DNA of 28,533 nt from the NCBI GenBank assembly GCA_905397405.1, contig CAJPVJ010000310.1:1-28533 (forward strand), read 5' to 3'. Origin of the DNA: Oppiella nova (lineage: Eukaryota; Arthropoda; Arachnida; Sarcoptiformes; Oppiidae). Positions within the stretch are counted from its first letter, which is position 1; each line of letters starts with the position of its first letter. The notes beneath the pieces were generated by a model, which worked only from the letters and a program-made list of their open reading frames with translations, did not search any database and was not told where the DNA came from. Of the stretch, positions 26,064-28,533 are shown piece after piece. The translations under genes were made by a program, and so were the position numbers.

Positions 26064-27905
26064 CCTCACAACTCGGTCTCCCAATGCCCACAGTATGGGA
26101 TGTATTACTCATACCTTTATGTAAATGTTTTGGGATATTTTGATAGCTATACTAAAACCTGATGTGTTGTGCAGTATTTGCTCATAGAGTGTGTTATATG
26201 ACTATAACTATAACTGTGACCAAAATATATGTAATACTAATACAGGTATACATATTACAGGTATACATATATATGTAATAACGGAAGGGCTGTCGTCTTC
26301 CTTTAAGGTATGGGAGATCACAGGGCATGTAGTGCTCGCTTCCGACGCTCTCACAAACCCATACAGTGCTGTGTATCTCATAATTCTGGCAATAAATGTG
26401 TAAATGACTGAAATGTCTGTTCGCATCCTTAATAGAGGTTGACCTCCAGTGCCTCTCCAGTGCCCCTCCAATGAGCTCTTTATGACTCCCCTCTCATGTA
26501 TTTATTACAGATATTGAGTTATATATTAATGGTTACATAATTAGACATAAATCCTCACAAAACTTATTCCACACAACAAATTGAAAAATATATTAAAACA
26601 GAAATGCAATTAGCGTCTCATGACTATCGCTAAAACGTACCGGTGCTGTACCCCCGGTGTACCTGTGTGTGGGCGGCAAACAAAAGAAATCGCGGTCATT
26701 TTTAATTGATTCAGTCGGACCTTATAAACCAATTATAAGATGCAGATTTGACTCAAACTTTTTCAAACTTTTTCGCCAAACTTTGGCTATGCCTTCACTA
26801 CCTGTGCTCTACGTACTAATCCGTATGTATGTGTTGTATGTATGTCTAGAAGCCTGTTCCTCGCGGTCAACTCCCAAACCTCGACCACCTTCGCCCACAA
26901 CGCGGCCAAACATCACATTCCAAACGTACGCCTGTCCTGAAGCCTACGCAAAGTGGTATTGTCTGAACGGCGCGACCTGTTTCTCAGTCAGGATCGGGGA
27001 GTCTATACTTTACAATTGCGAGTACGTATATGCCATCCCTCTCACTGTACATGCCATCCAACAAACTGTTTATATTTTCGCTTTAATTAATCGATTCTCT
27101 AATAGCGTTGAGAATGATCTTATTTTTTGTGAACATTAATTGCATTTTGTTTCGTAAATTCATGATTTAATATATCGTATGCTTTTTGTGTATTAGATGT
27201 GCCGATGGATATATGGGACAGAGATGTGAGTTCAAGGACTTAGACGGCTCTTATCTCCGTAAGTATTATATAACTCATCAAACAAATTGTTTGCTTTTAT
27301 TTCAGTCATTGAGAGACGATTTTAATTGTCATATATTTGTATCCATAGCGTCGAGAGAGAAAGTATTAGTGGAAACGGCGAGTATAGCCGGAGGTGTGAC
27401 CGTCGCTGTCCTACTAATGGTTTTTATTTCCATATTTTATTACAATTATCTCAGGTATGCCTCCATAATAGCTCTGAATTTGTCGTCATTTTGTGATTAA
27501 TAAAAGCATTTTGTATTCATCTCTGAAAAGGCACCGGAAAAAGGAGAGCCGACTGTCCACGAGAAGTGTTGAGCTAAATATGGATCAAATCAACAGAAGG
27601 CCATTCGGTAGAGTTCACTCACTCAGGAGCGCCTCCACCACCAGAAATGTCTTATATAGTTATGACGAAGACTTTCGCAGAATCCAAGAAACAAAGCGAT
27701 TACAAGTGAGTGACAAACCATTCATTCAGTTCCTGTCACCCAACCCCATGTCATACCCCTATTCACGACATTTCAATTAATTGACACTTTTTTCATTGAT
27801 TACATCGATTAGGACCCGGAATGCGGTGACAACTCATTGGTTCCATACGTTTTCAAACCAGTAATCATAACATCAGAAAATAGTGATCAAAATCACGACA
27901 AATGA
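14548..27905 (+). CDS. spi: Spitz/Keren-type EGF-receptor ligand precursor (TGF-alpha-like), six coding exons
   Basis: Coding join: 14548-14614, 26850-27021, 27197-27258, 27349-27454, 27531-27705, 27813-27905. All junctions are GT-AG and keep frame, giving 224 residues; Drosophila Spitz is about 230. Layout: signal peptide 1-24; mature N-terminus C25-S-S-R; Pro/Thr linker with N-glycosylation site NIT at 43-45; EGF domain with cysteines 51, 60, 66, 79, 81 and 90 followed by FKDLDGSYLP; juxtamembrane ASIAGG at 111-116; membrane helix about 113-132; basic stop-transfer RHRKK; cytoplasmic tail to 224. Known for Spitz: it is made as a membrane precursor, escorted by Star, cut by rhomboid, palmitoylated by Rasp on the N-terminal cysteine, and activates EGFR on neighbouring cells. 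The match to Spitz (EACSSR, TPKPR, PNITF, WYCLN, GxMGQRCE) is very strong. Assignment to spi rather than Krn is uncertain; an arachnid may have one gene for both. Start chosen at the first in-frame ATG before the hydrophobic stretch; ATG 14557 is the alternative. Confidence 0.9.
15288..15602. repeat. 204-bp-spaced direct repeat ending in (AG)n
   Basis: TTTGTTGATATATATTTAA through GCGAAACCAG and the following AG tract is present at 15288-15398 and again from 15492, offset 204 bp. The copies look identical outside the microsatellite. The sequence between them forms one arm of the inverted repeat 15371-15490 / 15801-15920. Confidence 0.85.
15371..15920. repeat. 120-bp inverted repeat around a 310-bp spacer
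   Basis: The left arm 15371-15490 (28 bases of AG, then CG, then 90 bases ending TGGTGTGGTA) is the reverse complement of 15801-15920 (TACCACACCA ... CG, then 28 bases of CT). By eye the arms match at every base, including microsatellite length. The spacer includes the second copy of the 204-bp direct duplication. No transposon ends, target duplication or coding sequence is visible. Confidence 0.85.
20364..20419. repeat. Long (CT)n tract
   Basis: About 56 bases of CT with a single G interruption at 20385, inside the ligand intron. Confidence 0.9.
21530..21586. repeat. 19-bp AT-rich minisatellite, three units
   Basis: ATATATTATATATGTATTT at 21530-21548 and 21549-21567, with a diverged third copy at 21568-21586. 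Confidence 0.8.
23167..23224. repeat. Longest (AG)n tract
   Basis: About 58 bases of AG with one C interruption at 23199, inside the ligand intron. Frames through it encode Arg-Glu or Ser-Leu runs that are not real proteins. Confidence 0.9.
24146..24342. repeat. 29-bp direct repeat inside (CT)n tracts
   Basis: GATAAGGAATCCAATTGTA and the ten bases after it occur at 24146-24174 and 24314-24342, identical and each flanked on both sides by CT tracts. The period is 168 bp. Confidence 0.85.
24175..24274. repeat. Inverted duplication, left arm
   Basis: A (CT)n tract (24175-24210) plus 64 bp (24211-24274, starting CCCAAGGATTGTG and ending CTTTTAC). The 64 bp is exactly the reverse complement of 25761-25824, and the CT tract pairs with the AG tract at 25825-25862. 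Confidence 0.85.
25361..25394. repeat. GGT/AGT trinucleotide patch
   Basis: About eleven imperfect GGT or AGT triplets inside the ligand intron. Confidence 0.75.
25761..25862. repeat. Inverted duplication, right arm
   Basis: Reverse complement of 24175-24274: 64 bp starting GTAAAAGATTTGC and ending CCTTGGG, then (AG)n to 25862. It lies about 1.5 kb from its partner, both inside the large ligand intron. Confidence 0.85.
26814..26820 (+). promoter_or_regulatory. TACTAAT branch-point-like site before the EGF exon
   Basis: A TACTAAT heptamer whose branch adenine (26819) would lie 30 nt before the TAG acceptor. This favours splicing at 26849/26850 over reading through from the upstream ATG at 26789. 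Confidence 0.5.
26850..27021 (+). CDS. spi: EGF-domain exon, first half (mature N-terminus through Cys4)
   Basis: Encodes ACSSRSTPKPRPPSP, the glycosylation site PNIT and the EGF domain through its fourth cysteine. The acceptor TAG at 26847-26849 has a TACTAAT branch-point-like sequence at 26814-26820, about 30 nt upstream. The donor is GTACGT at 27022. The exon has 172 nt and ends two bases into a Glu codon. The frame is also open upstream of the acceptor, which gives a rival start at 26789 (see findings). Confidence 0.9.
27197..27258 (+). CDS. spi: EGF-domain exon, second half (Cys5-Cys6)
   Basis: A 62-nt exon between acceptor TTAG (27193-27196) and donor GTAAGT (27259). It encodes CADGYMGQRCEFKDLDGSYL, the part of the EGF domain that carries the Gly-Tyr/Phe-x-Gly-x-Arg-Cys signature of receptor-activating ligands, including the Arg before Cys6. 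The split between Cys4 and Cys5 is the intron position known for EGFR ligands in general. Confidence 0.93.
27349..27454 (+). CDS. spi: Juxtamembrane and transmembrane exon
   Basis: A 106-nt exon with acceptor CCATAG and donor GTATGC. It encodes PSREKVLVETASIAGG followed by a hydrophobic helix VTVAVLLMVFISIF and YYNYLR. Drosophila Spitz has KASIASGA at the same place, the segment recognised by Rhomboid-1. The Gly-Gly pair would weaken the helix at the outer face of the membrane, as required for rhomboid cleavage. Confidence 0.9.
27531..27705 (+). CDS. spi: Cytoplasmic-tail exon
   Basis: A 175-nt exon between a GAAAAG acceptor (27530) and a GTGAGT donor (27706). It encodes 58 residues starting HRKKESRLSTRS, a basic stop-transfer and Ser/Arg-rich tail with an acidic YSYDEDF patch. 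The tail does not closely resemble the Cys-rich tail of Drosophila Spitz, as expected because tails diverge quickly in this family. An alternative acceptor (TAAAAG, 27506) would be less consistent with the phase. Confidence 0.8.
27813..27905 (+). CDS. spi: Terminal coding exon of the ligand
   Basis: Acceptor GATTAG at 27807-27812. Thirty codons starting DPECGDNSLVPYVFKP end at TGA 27903-27905. The phase (0) matches the preceding exon, which ends exactly after a Gln codon. The PxxFKPVIIT stretch recalls the PVILERKLPY stretch in the fly Spitz tail, but the likeness is weak. Confidence 0.75.
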   Translation, partial: DPECGDNSLVPYVFKPVIITSENSDQNHDK

Positions 27906-28533
27906 GAAGAAATAGGATTTAGGAAAAAAATTCACCACTAATTGTAAAACACTTTTTGTGAAAAATGTATTAAAATTTGTGGCCAACTATTCAAAAAGGA
28001 GTGCAAATTACCCCGATAATTCCTGAATTCCTGTGTTCTCTTAATTTAATTTATTTATATTTGTTAAACACCAAACATTGAATTGGTTTTGACAAACGTA
28101 AAACTTTGTCTAATCATTGAAACACTTAATGAAAATAATTTCTAATCTAAAGTCGCTTTTCTCGCATCCGATACTCAATTTTGAAATCAAAATCTACTTT
28201 AAGTTCCTTTAATTTAATTTAATTTATTATTTCATTTGATTTGCATTCGCAATATATTTACTGGGATATAGTTTTTCACATTTACTACAATTTAAATAAT
28301 TAATTTTAATTTTTGTTTTATATGAAAACTGACTTTTAATGAAAACCTTAAAAATGAAACAAAAATATTTCACGCATATTCAAAATAAAACAATAAATGG
28401 TCTCTAATTGTTATTTTAGACATAAATTTTTTAGTAAAATATTCTGTATATATGTATCATATTATGAGCACTTAATTATATAATTATATATTGTTTTATA
28501 CATTCTTTTGTAAATACATTTTGATTGACAACT
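27906..28533 (+). other. spi: 3' UTR of the ligand gene, running to the window edge
   Basis: AT-rich sequence without open frames follows the stop codon. Candidate poly(A) signals are ATTAAA at 27969-27974 and a pair of AATAAA at 28384-28389 and 28392-28397; the pair, followed by a T-rich stretch, is the better candidate and would place the RNA end near 28.41 kb. Nothing else was recognised here. Confidence 0.6.
28384..28397 (+). terminator. Twin AATAAA polyadenylation signals
   Basis: Two AATAAA hexamers within 14 bases, about 480 nt after the ligand stop codon, followed by a T-rich region ending TTATTTTAG. This is the likely 3' end of the ligand transcript. Confidence 0.55.

Larger units (their letters stand above)
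14615..26849 (+). other. spi: 12.2-kb intron of the ligand gene, rich in microsatellites
   Basis: Donor GTAAGA at 14615; acceptor TAG at 26849 with TACTAAT at 26814-26820. The interior has about 20 long AG/CT tracts, a direct plus inverted duplication at 15288-15920, another inverted duplication pairing 24175-24274 with 25761-25862, an AT minisatellite at 21530-21586, a GGT-rich patch at 25361-25394 and many CCAGTGC/GCACTGG motifs. Open frames here (for example within 21843-22374, 23061-23494 and 24102-24451) are mostly translations of the microsatellites, as Ser-Leu or Arg-Glu runs. I found no convincing nested gene on either strand. Large first coding introns often hold enhancers, but none is visible from sequence alone. 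Confidence 0.7.

Overview
This is eukaryotic nuclear DNA, AT-rich and intron-bearing, most likely from an arthropod. A chelicerate such as a mite is my guess, from short introns, very heavy (AG/CT)n microsatellites and the protein type; the guess is weak. The only gene I can support well is on the + strand at the right-hand side: a full-length Spitz/Keren-type (TGF-alpha-like) EGF-receptor ligand. Its coding exons can be joined by eye with correct phase: 14548-14614, 26850-27021, 27197-27258, 27349-27454, 27531-27705 and 27813-27905. They give a 224-residue precursor with signal peptide, EACSSR mature N-terminus, Thr/Pro linker, one six-cysteine EGF domain, a juxtamembrane ASIAGG rhomboid-type motif, one membrane helix and a cytoplasmic tail. 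A 12.2-kb intron separates the signal-peptide exon from the EGF exons, while the four downstream introns are only 76-175 bp. The 3' UTR runs to the window end and carries AATAAA signals near 28.39 kb.

Upstream, a 166-codon open exon (9319-9817) ends in a good GTAAGT donor. It is in phase with the signal-peptide exon and also with a small candidate exon at 10570-10724. It is either a remote 5' exon of the ligand gene or the first exon of a separate gene of unknown function.

The rest is non-coding and repeat-rich. About 36 long (AG/CT)n tracts were counted by eye. A 557-bp tandem duplication with a partial third copy lies at 2051-3291. A 0.3-kb sequence occurs at both 1-272 and 6141-6446. CCATA arrays occur at several places. 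Two inverted duplications have arms ending in AG/CT tracts (15371-15490 with 15801-15920, and 24175-24274 with 25761-25862). A short motif, CCAGTGC/GCACTGG and especially TACCAGTGC, occurs far more often than expected. I saw no RNA genes, no recognisable transposon coding sequence, no CRISPR and no new enzymatic or defence system. The most notable items are the ligand gene's two possible signal peptides, the unassigned upstream exon, the dispersed motif and the microsatellite-bounded inverted duplications.
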